The notes beneath the pieces were generated by a model, which saw only the letters and a program-made list of their open reading frames with translations, was not told where the DNA came from and did no database searches. This document shows, piece by piece, positions 26,601 to 41,600 of a stretch of 64,000 nt of DNA (the first letter of the stretch is position 1; each line of letters opens with the position of its first letter). Source of the stretch: Aphrophora alni (lineage: Eukaryota > Arthropoda > Insecta > Hemiptera > Aphrophoridae). Position numbers and translations under genes: made by a program. The stretch spans positions 96,953,291-97,017,290 of the forward strand of contig OY740773.1 in NCBI GenBank assembly GCA_963513935.1. The letters are read 5' to 3'.

Positions 26601-29600
26601 CAGGCATTCAAAGTTACTAACCAGGCAATCTCATTTTTCTTATTTTCAACTAAAATCATCCCGAAATTATTCGGTTCTTTATTATTTTACATCAAAGATA
26701 AGCAATTTTTGTCTAAAACTTATTTTTATTTAGCGACAATTTTAAAATATATTAAAATCAGTAAAGACAATTGTTTGCATCCTTGTGTGTAGGCCTACAT
26801 GTGTGTGCATCCTTTATAGTATTTCTTAATTAACCCTAGATTACTAATCTTAGTTCATTGTTACGTGATCACTATTCATTCGTAAATTTTACTACTTTCT
26901 GTTTTTATTTTTATTTTTAACTGTAAAAAAATGTCTTTTACCACCACTAAAAAAATAACTAATCTGGAAAAAAAATCGAAAAAAATATAAATATTATTTT
27001 ATTGGAAAAATTAATCGGATATTCATAAAATACATCATTTATAACGGTTTAATTTATATAAAAAGAGAAAAATGATTTACAATAAGTTCATTAGGTAGAA
27101 TGCCAAAATTAGAGTACTGTCTTCACTGAGAATCACATTCCTTGCGGTGATTAATATACACTTAGTAGCTAAATCAAACACTTTGAACTCTAAAACCACT
27201 ATTTACACAATAAACTATTTACAACACTAAAAACTAACAATATAAAAACAATAATTTACAAAAAAAATATTCAAACACTTAATAGTTAAAACTTTCGCAA
27301 ACACTATTCTTTCGTAAAATATACGACGCGAGCTTGAGTACGGTGATAACGGTTCAACTTTGAGCTTAGCCGAAGAGACAGTGGCCTCTATTCACAATGT
27401 CGGAAAGGTAAACAAAAAGACAGAGCTTGTCCATCTTTTGTCTACGAGTTCTCCGAATTTTACAAAGGGCGGGTCGTAATTTTTACGAATGAGTAGTGTT
27501 CTAGGGTTAAAGTACATTTTTCTATTACAAAAATGAAGTTGGTTGCCACCTAGGGATTACATTATTTAGTTTGCATTATTGTGATTAAAAAGCTGTGAAA
27601 ACAAATACTGATTTTTGTCTACTATACAGTGTAGTATATAGCTTTAGTTGTAACAAGAATCAAATGTCAAGCAAGTGAGTAACTTTGAACATCTATATTA
27701 TCAGAATTTTTTGTATTGCAATAATGAACATGTAAATAATTGCCTTCTGAATAATATTCATTATTAAAAAATAAAAACATGTGACTATTTAAAAAATTAA
27801 AATATTTTTTAAATGTAGATTATATATTTTGAAAACTAACAAAAATGTTAGAAAACTTTCCTACTCAAAATTTATTGTTAAAATAGTAGTTTACAAAATA
27901 AACACGTATTTCATTCATTCAGTATTGTACTTTAAATTATGCTAAAATAAGTATTAATATTATTTTGTTGTACTTTTTAGCTAGCAAAACCATTCAGTCA
28001 TAAACCAATGTTTAAGTTTGGCACTATTCCTTGGAGTCATACTGACTCAACATTGAATAAGTACTTCAGAGACATGCACTTGTACATGAGAGCTTTCAAT
28101 AAGTCTACTGTAGTAGAGGGTGTTAGTGCTGTCACTAGTGGGTAAGTATCATACTATCAACATAAATATTAAATCAACAATAATGTTATCAAAATTAGTT
28201 ACAGATAGATTAAAGACCTTTATAACATTCTGATTCAATTTATATTGACTTGCTTATAAGAAAGATAGTAACATTTTTATACAAAAAAAATAATAAAATG
28301 AAATCCAATTTGAGACAATCAGAGAACGTAAAGTAAAAATTGTAAAAAAACAGGACACTGATAATGCATGAATAATTTATGGGCTTTACAAACAAAGTGT
28401 GATTATAACAAAATCTTCAACTCAGGGCTTGTGTCACATACTAGACTTTCTTTATTGGCAGAATTTCATTTTAAGGGGTTTGAATTTTATGTTTTTGAAC
28501 TTGGAAATATTGTTAGTGAAGTATGTTATATATTATTATGTTATCTTGTACAGTAGTTACAATCCATTTTATTTACTGTATTGTTTGTGAATTAGAAATA
28601 ATATTGAAATATTATAACCACATGATTAAACAATGTTTAAGGATATACAGATCCAAAATAGAGCTGATTGTTAAAATTTTAATTTTGTTATTAAACCTTT
28701 AAGAAGTATAATTTAATAAGTTACAAAAATTATGATTTTATTCATACAACTAATAAAGTTTTAAAGTTTCAAAATCTATCTTGTTAGTTCAGGCAAGGGA
28801 ACCATCAAAAAATACACAGGTTCTAGTACATACATAGAATATTGGTGATTCCTTGAATCAAACAAGGCTTGTAAATCTGGATCACTAGATTTAAACTCTG
28901 TGGGCTAACATGTGTGTACAATGTGTGTTCTAGCCATTGTCAGTTCAAAATGTTTTCATTTGCTATATAGAGTGAGTCAAAAAGATTTTACCACTTATAC
29001 CACTTAAGACATGATCATAAGTGTTATTCAGTTTCTTTATATATGGCGACACAACTTAGTTCGCTTTACCTTTTGGTCATTGTTGACTTATTGAAAGAAC
29101 ATACAATAATTTTAACCCTTATAGGCCTCAAATACTCATTGTTGGAAGATAATAAGAGTTGCTCAAGAGAGATCTGATGAAAGAGAGGGATTTAACCAAA
29201 GTCTATGTAAAAAAGGTATAGATCCAGCTAGATCCATATGAACTGCCAGACACGTACACCATATGTGAACTCCTAAGTTTGAAAGAAAGAAGAAAGATTG
29301 TAGCTTGGATTGAATTTCTGGGCACTAAATCTGTTGCAAATGACTTAAGAAGAAATAGTGGAAGACTTAGAAGTGTTGGAATGGTTGATTACCTCATATG
29401 AATTTAAGAAATAATCCTGAATAATTCAACTTTCAACTATCACCAGAAAATGACTTTCGAGCCATGTCTTAGAATTCTCCATTTTGATTTAACACATTGT
29501 ACAAAAACTTTCTGATGCTAATAAAACTGCCCGTGTAGGAGCATCATAAATTTTCTTAATATTTATTCAATTCTACTCTTCTGGTTTTTTTCCTAATCTT

Positions 29601-32600
29601 GAAAGATGCCAGATTTCATGTTAGTGATTAGTAAATATGAATATTTATATCATTTAAACTACAGAGAATTTATATGATCTGAGAGAGCATTTTTGGTGTT
29701 CTGCTAAAGTTAATGTGTAATCCTATTTGATGATCTAACTGTAGCAAGTGTTTCATACTTTGATAATAGTCTTCCAATAATTATCTTAAGATATTATTAT
29801 CCTTCATCAAGACAGTTTTTAACTACAAAGATACTTACAGTTTATTTTGTTTAAACATTGCAATTTTATCAAGTTTGCCAAAGATTGAAATAAATCCCAT
29901 TGGCTAGAGATAATATTGTTACTCTGTGTAATACAATTTACCAATTTGTTTTAGTGACTTGGATGCATTTATCTACGATGGAACTGTGCTGGATTATCTT
30001 GTTGCACAAGATGAAGACTGCAGACTGCTGACTGTAGGGTCCTGGTACGCTAAAACCGGCTATGGTCTTGCATTTACAAGAAACTCTAAATATGTGCAGA
30101 TGTTCAACAAACGTTTACTCGACTTCAGAGAGAATGGTAATAAAACTATGAATTTAAACTAACTATGATATTTAAACTGTGAAAATTTTGAATATTAACA
30201 TCTTTTCTTTTTCAAAGGTGACCTAGAACGTTTACGCAGGTATTGGATGACTGGGGCTTGCAAGCCAGGTAAGCAGGAGCGAAAATCCAGTGATCCTCTA
30301 GCCTTAGAACAGTTCTTGTCCGCCTTTCTGCTTCTCATGTCCGGAATACTTCTAGCTGCTGCGCTACTCTTTCTAGAACATATTTACTTCAAGTATGCTC
30401 GTAAACATTTAGCAAAGACAGACCGTGGTGGCTGTTGCGCTCTTATTAGTTTGGTAAGATTTATAATGTAAATGTAATTTGAGTGTTTCTTAGTATAATT
30501 AAAATTAGTGTATACTTTTATACATATATGTAGCAAAGGGGATATGGATGGGAGGTAGGGTGAGGCTTGTACCTTCCTAGCTTTCTTATCGGCGCCGAGG
30601 CTGGACGCACGTAGTAAGAAGTAAGAACTTCTTCCTCATTGTATAATTTTCCCTTTATTAAAGAGTCGTCTAGTTTCTTTCCGTTTTCTCTCCAGATCGG
30701 TGTTTCACTTTTTAGAACCTTTCTTTTTGGATCTGGTTTAGACAGGACAGTTGTATTATATTTTGTAATTTTTTTTTTTTTTAGGCTACACCCACCTAAT
30801 TTGGAACACAGCGTATCCCTTGCTCTTCTTGTTTTTTGATTATCAACCACAACACATTGCAGCACACAACAAAAAACCATATAAAAGTTACTGTTTATAT
30901 AACGGTTGTCAGAGATAAATAACATGCACAATTTGTCATACGTTTCGCAAGCAAAGACCAACAACACTTCACTTCCTCAAAAAAAAATATTTTTTTAAAT
31001 ATATTATATCCCTTCCGGTGGACGAAACCCTGCTAGATAGTTACTATGTTGTAATGTTACTATCAAACTTTGGCCCTTATCAGTTGTGAAATTATTATGG
31101 GCCTGAACCACTACATGAGGGGGTTAATTATTCTGCCATTATGAAATTTTTCTTCTATTTTCTTTCTTATATAGCCATTGGGAAATGAGACAACGGTAAC
31201 TTTCATATGTTTTGTTGTTGTTGTGTGCTGCGATGTGTTGTGGTTGACAATCAAAAACCAAAAGAACAAGGGATACACTGAGTAAAAATACGGTGAGTAT
31301 AGCCTAAAAAAAAATTAAATAAATTTCACTCCGCCTAAAAAAGATAATGTCTTTTAGAACAAAAAAAAGTTGTATTATGAATCTCATAATAGCTTCTTGT
31401 ATATATGAAGCCAAAGTGTCTATGTTATTTACATAGCTCTTACTGTTATTGTTAGGGAGCCTACGGGCTATTACTCCTGGTAATAAGAATCTCAGTCAGT
31501 CCTTTTAGCATTCTTATGCTTTTCTATATTAGCATGCTCGTCTAAGGAGTTTACAGGGGTTCTGCGTGCAGAATATTTCTATTTTTATTATTTTTAAATG
31601 TATCAAACTATCCTGAGACATTTGTAACACTCTAAATTAATTAAATAATACATGTTCTTTTATATTGTATTTCAGAGCATGGGAAAATCTTTAACGTTCC
31701 GTGGAGCAGTGTTTGAAGCTCAAGATATTCTTCGAAATCACAGATGTCGTGACCCAATATGTGACACTCATCTCTGGAAAGTACGGCATGAGTTGGACAT
31801 GGCAAGGATACGAATACGTCAACTAGAGAAAGAAATGGAATCACATGGAATCAAACCAAGTCGCAGGTAATTCCACATAACCTTTATTCTTAACAACAAA
31901 AACTAATACTTTTTAATACTTTTTCAACCTTCACAAAGCTTGATCTTAGTAGAAGTAACAAAGCAATATTCATTACATACATAATAGTAGTAGTCAAAGC
32001 ACATCTTCTAACTGTAACATAGTTTCAGTATTATCTCCTTTTCATTCCATGCATTTTCATATTTATTTACAAATAATCATTGTTTATTCAATATTTAATT
32101 TTAATTTTGCTCTATTTTAAAACTAATGGTTTTTAAAATAATTCTTAGACAGAATAGTGTAACATGTAAGTCTAAGATTCTCACATATATAATATGAAGA
32201 AAGTCTACAGAATATTCTAGAAAAAAGTGGGAGTAATTTATAATTCAGATGATCAAAATAATCAATAAGAGATTGCTGTAAATATTGAGCAAAAATTTAA
32301 TAGACAATGTTAAAATGTTTTCAAAAAAATATTGTTTTATACAATTCCGTTTCAAAATGCTGTTAATTTGTTAGTTTGATACAAGATATCTAAAAAATTT
32401 GCTGATTTTATAATAAATTTAAAGCAGCAATTTAGATTGCTCTTTTAATGGTAACTATGTTGATATTTTTGTTTTCATTGGAACTTAATAATAATAATCT
32501 TAATATCCTCCAGAGGTTATTGATTCTAAAACACGAAAGGTTGCACGTGGAGGATTTTTCCAGGTTACAAAATCAAAGTCATTACTTGTGAAATAAATAA

Positions 32601-35600
32601 TTTTATTGGTAATCTTGTTAAATATAAGTATAAAAATGAAAAATGTATATATATAGAATTGAAATAACCATTTTTAATATGTAAAATTCCAAAATATTTA
32701 AAATGTTCTGGAAAAAATATTATTTCAGTCTCTATGGGCTAAATTAATATTATACTATGTGTTTGTTTGAACCTGGTTACAAAACAAACTGAATAAGTTA
32801 CTAAAATTGACAATGATGAACTTTCTTTCATCAATGATAAATTTGTTTCATCTTTACATTAATGTCTCCCAAAATTATTCGTCATCACTTATCTCCATTT
32901 TATTAGCTTCCTGCGCATACTTCACACAATTCACAGGGCTGAATACTCTTTATACATGACAAATCTGCAAGAGACATATCTTGCCTTAGACAGGTGGTTC
33001 TTTCTCCAGTTGCAACCATAACACCTTCCCAAAAATACTTCTTCTGTGGGGGGGGGGCTTGTTAGTCTGGAACGTCAAACAGTTCATATATACTTTGAGT
33101 CTTGAGAGCATATACTCTTTACTAAGTCCTTCACTAATGTTTGTAAAATCCTTCTTCTCTTCATACTAGGTTCAGCAAGAAGCAAATATAAGACTATTAT
33201 TGACCATCTGTTGGAGATTCTGACAACAGAGTAATGTTCTGTATACTTATCAGCAGTATCTACTCCTCTTTTACTTGAATTATAAAATAATATAATTTCT
33301 AGTTTTCCAAAGATCAAGATTCTTATCTGTTGCATCATCGTCATACATTGAAGAAAATAAAAACAACTTGTTTCTTCTTTTCCCCTTGTATGGACACGAT
33401 TGTGCGGCTTTCTCTGAAACCAAAAATAGCACTTTCAACAGGTCAATGTTTGGTATTTGTGAATGTAGGAAGGATCTCCTTTTTTAAATTTTCCAACTAA
33501 TATAAGTTGGTGAGAAGATGAGACGAAACAAAACCAACTATCTACTGTCACATTTCGCCCGGTTATGAGCTAGAAATTGAGTGAGCTTTTCGATTCACTC
33601 TTGCATGAATTATCAATATAAAAAGCCCCTTCTTATTTAGTTCTAGCATATATTTCCAAATTGGTCATTTAAAAGATGTGACACAGCATAGCGAAAATAT
33701 ATTACCTGAAAACACTGCGACCACGAAATGCCTCCAACATTTCATCGACAGTCATGAATTCACTGACGATATAATTCTTTTGACAATTCTCTACAAATCA
33801 TTCAAATATACCTCAGATTGAAGCCAATCTATCTAAAAGCTTCCTTTTTTCCTGAAATTTATGTTGTCAATTCTTAATGCTTTTAATAAAACTTGAATAT
33901 ACCATAGGATATAATTAGTAGAAATAATTCAATACCTATTCCGTCTCTGGATCATAAATCCTCCAAATTCAAGTGTGAAGCTTTCATAATTTTAACCATC
34001 TATAAGATTTCTATCACAGTTTTTATCACTGCAGTTTATTTGCAGTGTCTTTTTTTTATATAATGATTTTTCTTCTACTCTATCCAAATATTGGTATCTT
34101 GAGCAATCTCATCAATCATGTCATCAGTAAAAAACATCTACTGCTGTTTTATCCTCTTCAGTTGAGCAATCAACATGGCCCATTCTCATTCACAATACAT
34201 TTCTGTCTTTAGTTCACGCTTGACAAGAAGTTAGTTCTACATCCCATAACAGTTTTTATTTTTGCTTATGTAAGCATTTTTACAATTTTTATGAGTAACA
34301 ATAATATTGTTCATTCAAGCTACAAAGGGGAATTTCATCTAGGTCATCAATATTATCGAAACTGTAGGTAATTCCAGGTCTAGTTATTCTGATTAAGGTA
34401 CTGATTTTCATCACCTATTTCGCTTATTTCCTGAAAAATCGCAGTCGTCATCACTTTTATTTTGTTCAACACTTCCATTCGAAAAAAAGCTGTCTTATAA
34501 AAGCACCAGTTTGCCTTTTTCTACTTCACGCACCTCTTGTTCAACACTTGATAGGATCTTCTGGATCTATTTTCTGTTCAGCTTATAACCATTACACAAA
34601 GATTGCAAAAGGACACACAACTAAAAACCCTATTTACATCATATATACAACAACAAAAAATGATCATAAAACTCCGGGCTTGCAATTACACAATGAGAAG
34701 CACACAGAAGAATGTTCCGTAACACAACGCAATACACTGTCAGATTGAAACAAAACTGTCAGTGCAAGTGAAAGAGGTGATAAGTTAGTTCCTAGAAAGA
34801 GTCTAGGACCATTTTTTTACACGAAAATTTAACCACCCGGAGGAAATCTCTGTGATGCGACCTCTGAAAGGATAAAAGAAAAATTACATATACTTACTTT
34901 TTTTTTATGAGGCACATAGTAATTTATAATAACATTTAAACAATATTGAATAATAATAAAATAAGATAAAAATCTACAATTCATAACAAATAAAAAGAAT
35001 CATAATACATATTTAAAAAGAAATGAAATATACAATTTCTAAAGGAATTTAAGTTACCCCAGAGGCAAACCTGTGTTGAAGTAATCACTAGCCTATGTAT
35101 GCAGAAAATACATGAAACAAAATAATAAATAAAAATAACATTATTACAACGAAATAATACAATAAGAATATAGTACCACTTTTTATCATTATAAATATTT
35201 TGTTATATAAAATTATACATACAAAAACATATATATATATACAAACATATTATATCTATATATATATATATATATATACATATAATATGTATGTATATAT
35301 GTACAGTATATATATATATATATATATATGTACCAAGCACAGATACACATTCATAAACAATCAAACATCAAGTTGGTATATTTGCTCAAAACGAAACATA
35401 TTTATCCCTTTTTATTTTCATTTCATAACATTAAATAAGAAACTTGTATCATCTAAGCTTTGAAACCAACAAAATAGATTTCTTTGTGAATTATCGAACC
35501 TTAATATGTGATTTTATAAAATCCTGAAAATTATTAAATAAAGTAGCTATTATAATGATAAACAAGATATCAGCAATCCAAGTAATTCTTCGATAATAGT

Positions 35601-38600
35601 GTATGACACACAAAAGCCTTCCAAATTGTACTGATTACAGTATTAGTTATATTGAAATTTCAAACACTTTGGAGGTCTTGAAAAGCTCTTGTGTTTTTGT
35701 CAATTACCAAGGATAAGTTTTCTACTTTTATACCAAAATCTCAAATGTTCTTTAATTTACAATAAAAACATCAATGTAATCAATTCCATCATAATAAAGT
35801 ACACTAAAATTTATCTTTTGAAATTTTACTATAGTGTAAATCTAATGCTTACAATATATTTACCGTTAAAAATATTGAATAGATTACGACATTTAAAAAA
35901 TGTTTGTGAGATATTACATTTCTTGTAGGCATGTTAACCACCACAATTATGACTCAATATTTATATTAATTCCATAGACATTTTATTTTATTTTTAAACA
36001 TAAACATTGTTAAATAAATAAAGATACACATATTCTTTGGAACTTTTTGTTTATTTTAAGCACCTAAACTAATATACAAATTATTGTAATTTCCACCTAA
36101 ATTAGCTTGTATTTAAAGAATTATTTTTTTTATTTATTACAATTTTTTGAAATATATTTTCATAAATTATATTCATAATAGCAGAAAGAAGCTACAAGTT
36201 AAGGAAAAAAGAAACAAAAATTATAAAATAAAATTTATTTTTCTCATCTTTCAACTTCAAAAACAAAATTTTTATTGTTTTAATTAATAAAACAAGACAT
36301 CAAAACTAAAATTAAACATTATTTTAACTATATTTTACTGCTATATATTTGTTATTTTAATTACCTTTTTAAGGATTTTATATAGACCTATTTTTGAATA
36401 TGCATTTATAACAATTAAGTTAGCCTATTTGTGACCGCTATTATTACCTGAAGTAATATTGGGCAGAGTGCTAACTATAATTTGGAAAACAGGTTCAGCA
36501 ATAGGCCAGGCAAACTCCATTACACTCTACTGACTGCAAACACACTTTTCCTCTATTCAGCCTTTCCCATCATCTAAGTTCCTTCACCATTAACCTTTTC
36601 CAAGTTTGTTAGGTGACCTTCTTTTCACCTTCTCTGGGAATTACAGTCAATATGAGGTCACAATATTACAGTAAATGTATGAGGTTTAGGATGATTATAA
36701 GCAAAACTCTCCCTTGAGAAAGCTATTTTTAGACTTTTCAAGCCTATGTTGCATTATATTTTATCAATTTCTATCGGTTACCTGCTATCATAGATTATAA
36801 CACATTGACATAGTGCTTCTTTATTATCTGATATATATAAACTGTATAAGATTTCAAACACTATCTTTTGCTTACTTATCTCACTTCCAGGAATATTTGG
36901 AAAAGACTAGTATCAAATTCCAGTTCATCAAACTTTGATACATGAATATTATATATATTAGTTTGGTTAAAATTAAATAGACAAATAAATTTGTGTAGTT
37001 CAATATTAGATTGAAATTTTTTATTTGTTTCTATCATAGTCTTTATATATAATTATTCTAAATTAATTGTACAACAATTCCGTGTTCTTCATTTTATTTC
37101 AACGGAAAAAAAATCACATTGTTTTCCATGAAAAAGTTTAATGCAATAAATGGACACTGTTTCCTTACAGTTAACAATAGATATATTTAATGGCCACAGT
37201 GGAAAAATAGAACCACTACGACACACACACATACATATTGGTTAACAAAATTATCCGAGCTGGTGACTAAATGAATCTGTGTTAAACTTTGTCTAGATCA
37301 GTTCAGTAGTTTCTGAGAAAAATAAAACAAATTTGGACAAATTTTAAATACTGATTTTTTTTTTTTTAATTATTCAAAATTTATCCGCCACTACTGTCAG
37401 TCAAATATAAAAGCAGATAAATAATTAAATAAATACATTCTGACCTGGTCTTGTTTTAAATCCGGATCACCAGTTTTAAGCTCTAGTACTTTATCCATAG
37501 TCCAACGAATTGGACGCTGAACAGAACAAGATTTTAGGTAACTTAGCATATCTAATCAACACAGTAATAATAACAATTTAATGAACCAGTTGCAATTAAC
37601 AGTCATTTAAGTATTATTTACTGCTGTTTAATCATTTAATGCTGTTTAATCATTTACTGTTTTTAAATAATTCCCAATCTAAATTGGTTTAAGAAAATAT
37701 GTTTACAATCAGAAGATTACTTAAAACAATGTAAATACTGTTTATATTGTTTACACTGATGACCGACGGTACTTGATAGAATTCCATTTTAACAAATAAA
37801 ACACAATTTTTCTTTTGTAAATTCTATAATTTATTTGGTCTAGCCGACCATGGTTTCGCCAGTTACGGCATTGACGAGGCTCTTACAAGACTAAATACAA
37901 AGCACACCATAACTATTATAAAAGGTTGAGAAAGGCAGGAAATTCCCGTTGTGCTTTGTTTGTTAACGGGAATTTCCTGCCTTTCTCAACCTTTTATAAT
38001 AGTTATGGTGTGCTTTGTATTTAGTCTTGTAAGAGCCTCGTCAATGCCGTAACTGGCGAAACCATGGTCGGCTAGACCAAATAAATTATAGAATTTACAA
38101 AAGAAAAATTGTGTTTTATTTGTTAAATACTGTTTTATATTATGTATAGGTAAAAATTTAAGTGAAATAGTTCATGTTGAAACAGTGAAAGGGTATAGAA
38201 ATATATGTAGCCAATATATGGAGACAAACATAAATACGGTTCAATGAAAATAATTCATCTGATGAATACCCTTTTTTGATTTTCACAGCAGACTTCTGAA
38301 TGACATCAAAATGTGTTAGTTTGGATTTATAGACACATACCTAAACTATTATTACTCCTAGAGACCAACAGTAAATAAATTAAATCAAGAAAAATAAATA
38401 GAAAATTAAAAAAATAAAATTTTAGTATCAAATGTCCTTAATAATTTGGGTGCTTAAACAAGCACCAACACTGAAATAAAAAACACAAACTTACGCTACT
38501 TGAGTTTATTAATTTTTAAACATTTATATACAGGTTTTGCCACGTAATTTCTTTTAAACTTTCTGCATGTGCATGATGTTTTTGCATCCCATCTTTTAAA

Positions 38601-41600
38601 CAATAACAATATTAATTTTCTGTTTCTGACCATCATTAACTGCTGATCCAAGTGTTGGAATAAAAATATGAAAACACACGTCATAAGATATTATTAGAAA
38701 ACACATATGATTTCTTTAATAGCACAGTTATTAATTAATTAATTCTTTCGATTTTGTTGTGAAAGTTGTCAAAGAAATATGGTAGGACAAAAAATGGTGT
38801 TTAGATGACTATTGTCAGCTTCTAAAAGTCTAGAAATCAAACTTAAATTTTAGTTGAATAGCCATATTCTCAAGTTTATTGTTTCACTGTTTCTTGATAA
38901 CTGTCAGCAATTGGATAAATATTAATTTTTTTTAATGCTTTTTAGTAATTATTTATTTTAACTACAGTGGAAATTTGTGTACATAAATATAGAACAAGGA
39001 TCTAGGTACAATTTGATGATTCTTTTCGGAAATCAAAGTTTTAAGTTCTAAGTGTACTGTATTTGGAACTAGTTTGTTCACATTCCGTGTTCCAAGATAC
39101 CATTATAGTATAAAAAATAGTGTATATATTTATTCCCACACCTAATTTCATTTGTTGTATATAATACACACTTAATAGACTGATAGGATCATAATTTTAC
39201 CACTTTTCTTCGGCAACAATTTAATATTCAATTAATTATATAAAATGGTTTTACGTCTTTTAACAATTAATTATTGCAATATTTGACAAGTTTTTATACA
39301 TGTTTTGCCTCTTTTAACAACAAATTACACATTACTATTATTATTAAATATGTGGATTCATTTCACACTCTTAATGAAATAGAAAAGTTTATAAATATGA
39401 TAACAAAAATTTTAACATCTATTTTATAGAACAAAAATGATTAACAAAAATATAGAGATATCACACACTCGAATTAAAAATTATTTGACATCTAATCAGT
39501 CCATTTATGGTTATTTTTTCTCAGAAACTACTGAACATACATGAATGAACCTTGAACCTTGGAAAAATATTTCCATGGACAAAAATGAGGTTAAAATTTC
39601 TTTAAACAAATTTATCCATCAACCTTTTCAAACCAAGTTTTTTTTTTTTTTATATATATATATAATAATGGTATACTTCTAGGTATTACAATCTTACAAT
39701 CATGCAATGAGCATGTATGAGGAAACAGTATGTTAGTTAAAAGCTAAATTAGTTTCGTTATGTTAATTTTTGTCTGCATTACATTTATTTTCTTTGATTT
39801 TATAGCTTATTTTAGCTATAACATTCATGTCTATTTTCGATTTTTCCCTACAATCCACTATTTATGTTTCAGAAGTTTGATCTGAGATGAAAATGTATAC
39901 TAATTCATTTGTAAAGATCATATATTCTAGAGTGGTCCTATGGAAGAATCACCATGCATAATACATATATTTTTATTATTATTTTAATATATTTTATTTA
40001 TACTATTCAAATAATGGATGTTAGAATTTCAGCCTTTTATTTTATAAGAATAATTAAGTTTTAAATTCAGTTCCTTATTTTTAAATATAAACATTTGCAG
40101 TGAAGTTAATCATAGGATATCTTTTGAATGTTGGTGAGAAAACGAAAGATTGTGTCGTAGTATCATTATAATATATTTAATTTTCAATTTTATTACTACA
40201 CAGTTTGTAACCTCTTAGTGGTTTTATGCCTAGACTTGTACATGGTTTATTGTAAAACATAATTATGATTTGTCAATGTTCAGCACATTTATTATCACTC
40301 CATAAGCAGGCGTTTAACAAAGAGGAAACCTTCTTGTCTTAAAAAACTGTAGCCAAGATTTTTTAGTTAACAAAGTCTGCTTAAATGTTTTGGTTTTGTC
40401 AAAATTAGAATGATGACAGTCCTTTATATTGGCACTTTGTCTCAGATGTGTAATTAGAGATCTAAATTATAACCCCAGTCACAACATGGCTTAAAAATTC
40501 ATCACAATCTTAGTCGTGCTTCAAAAATGACAGAGCAGCATGATACAGTAACTATGCGATTCATATTTTCGGGTGCTCACAATCACATGGTATGCAAACT
40601 CTGATCATAGGATTTTGTACAATGCCTTATCTTGATAAATCTCAAAGGGCTTTGTCGTACAGATCGTTGAACTCAAACAACAATTGGTCATTCAATGTAA
40701 TATAATATCTCTAGTTTGCACCATTATTCTTATTTTTTAAAGGCCTTCAAAATGAGGTATCACTCAATAGAGGTTGCTATTTAAAATTCTTGACTTACCC
40801 CCAAACTACCCCATTTTGGGGATAAGGGTTGAAAATTTTGATACTTTAAAAAACTCCTCCTTTGGTTATCTAAACTTTCCCCAAAGCAAATCTGTCTATT
40901 TCCATTCATTAAAAAAATAATAGGGAGGGTGGGACTTTTAGGACACTTGGTATATTGTTCCTCTACAACAGATACAATAATCTACAATTTTTGTTCCTGC
41001 TTTATATGATTCTATATGTAATCTAAAAGCCTAAGTGCGCTTGATAGAAATTCATCTCCTTTTTTTAAATTTAAAAGGTAGGTCTACTGTTTAATATTCA
41101 AGATGTGCTGCATCTTAGTTTACACGTGCACTTTATGTTGGCAGAAATTATTTTGTTATTATTAATCAAGACATAACACGTGTGTTATTAAGAATGTAGT
41201 AAATAATTTGTTATATATCATCTTATATTGTTTGATTAAAACACATATAGTTGATGAAAAGTTTTTATTATTAGATATTCTGTTTGGGTAATAATAGATT
41301 TCATCTGGTTCTATTATTTATAAATAAAAACTCTAAGTGTCTTTGGTTTAGTAATTTTATTAAGCAATTTAAAAACAAAACACTATAGTAAATATAATGG
41401 TATTAAATTTTCAATATATGTCATACATTTAAGGTAGATTAATATAGTTTTAAGGAATTTGTTGTTAACAGATTAAATAAATATATAAATTTTAAACTAA
41501 AAACACATTATGAGAAAAAAAAACTATAAACTTGTTCTTTGAGTTCTTTTTCTACGCATGAGCACATGGCAAAAACCATGGATAAAATCTCCATAAATTG

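Noticed and set aside
30518..30967. 149-codon minus-strand open frame
   Set aside because: It overlaps the inverted arm of a MITE in an intron and shows low-complexity Lys runs from a poly-T tract; no family motif.
35200..35463. 87-codon open frame rich in Ile and Tyr
   Set aside because: Translation of (TA)n microsatellites.
37492..37530. Candidate 37-nt exon between TCCATAG and GTAACT in the long tail intron
   Set aside because: Its length would break the frame between the flanking Nmdar2 exons and it is not GC-enriched or supported by homology.
38034..38073. Calling a bona fide hammerhead ribozyme
   Set aside because: Stems, GAAA and GTC fit, but the catalytic CUGANGA is absent in both copies, so I report only a hammerhead-like fold.
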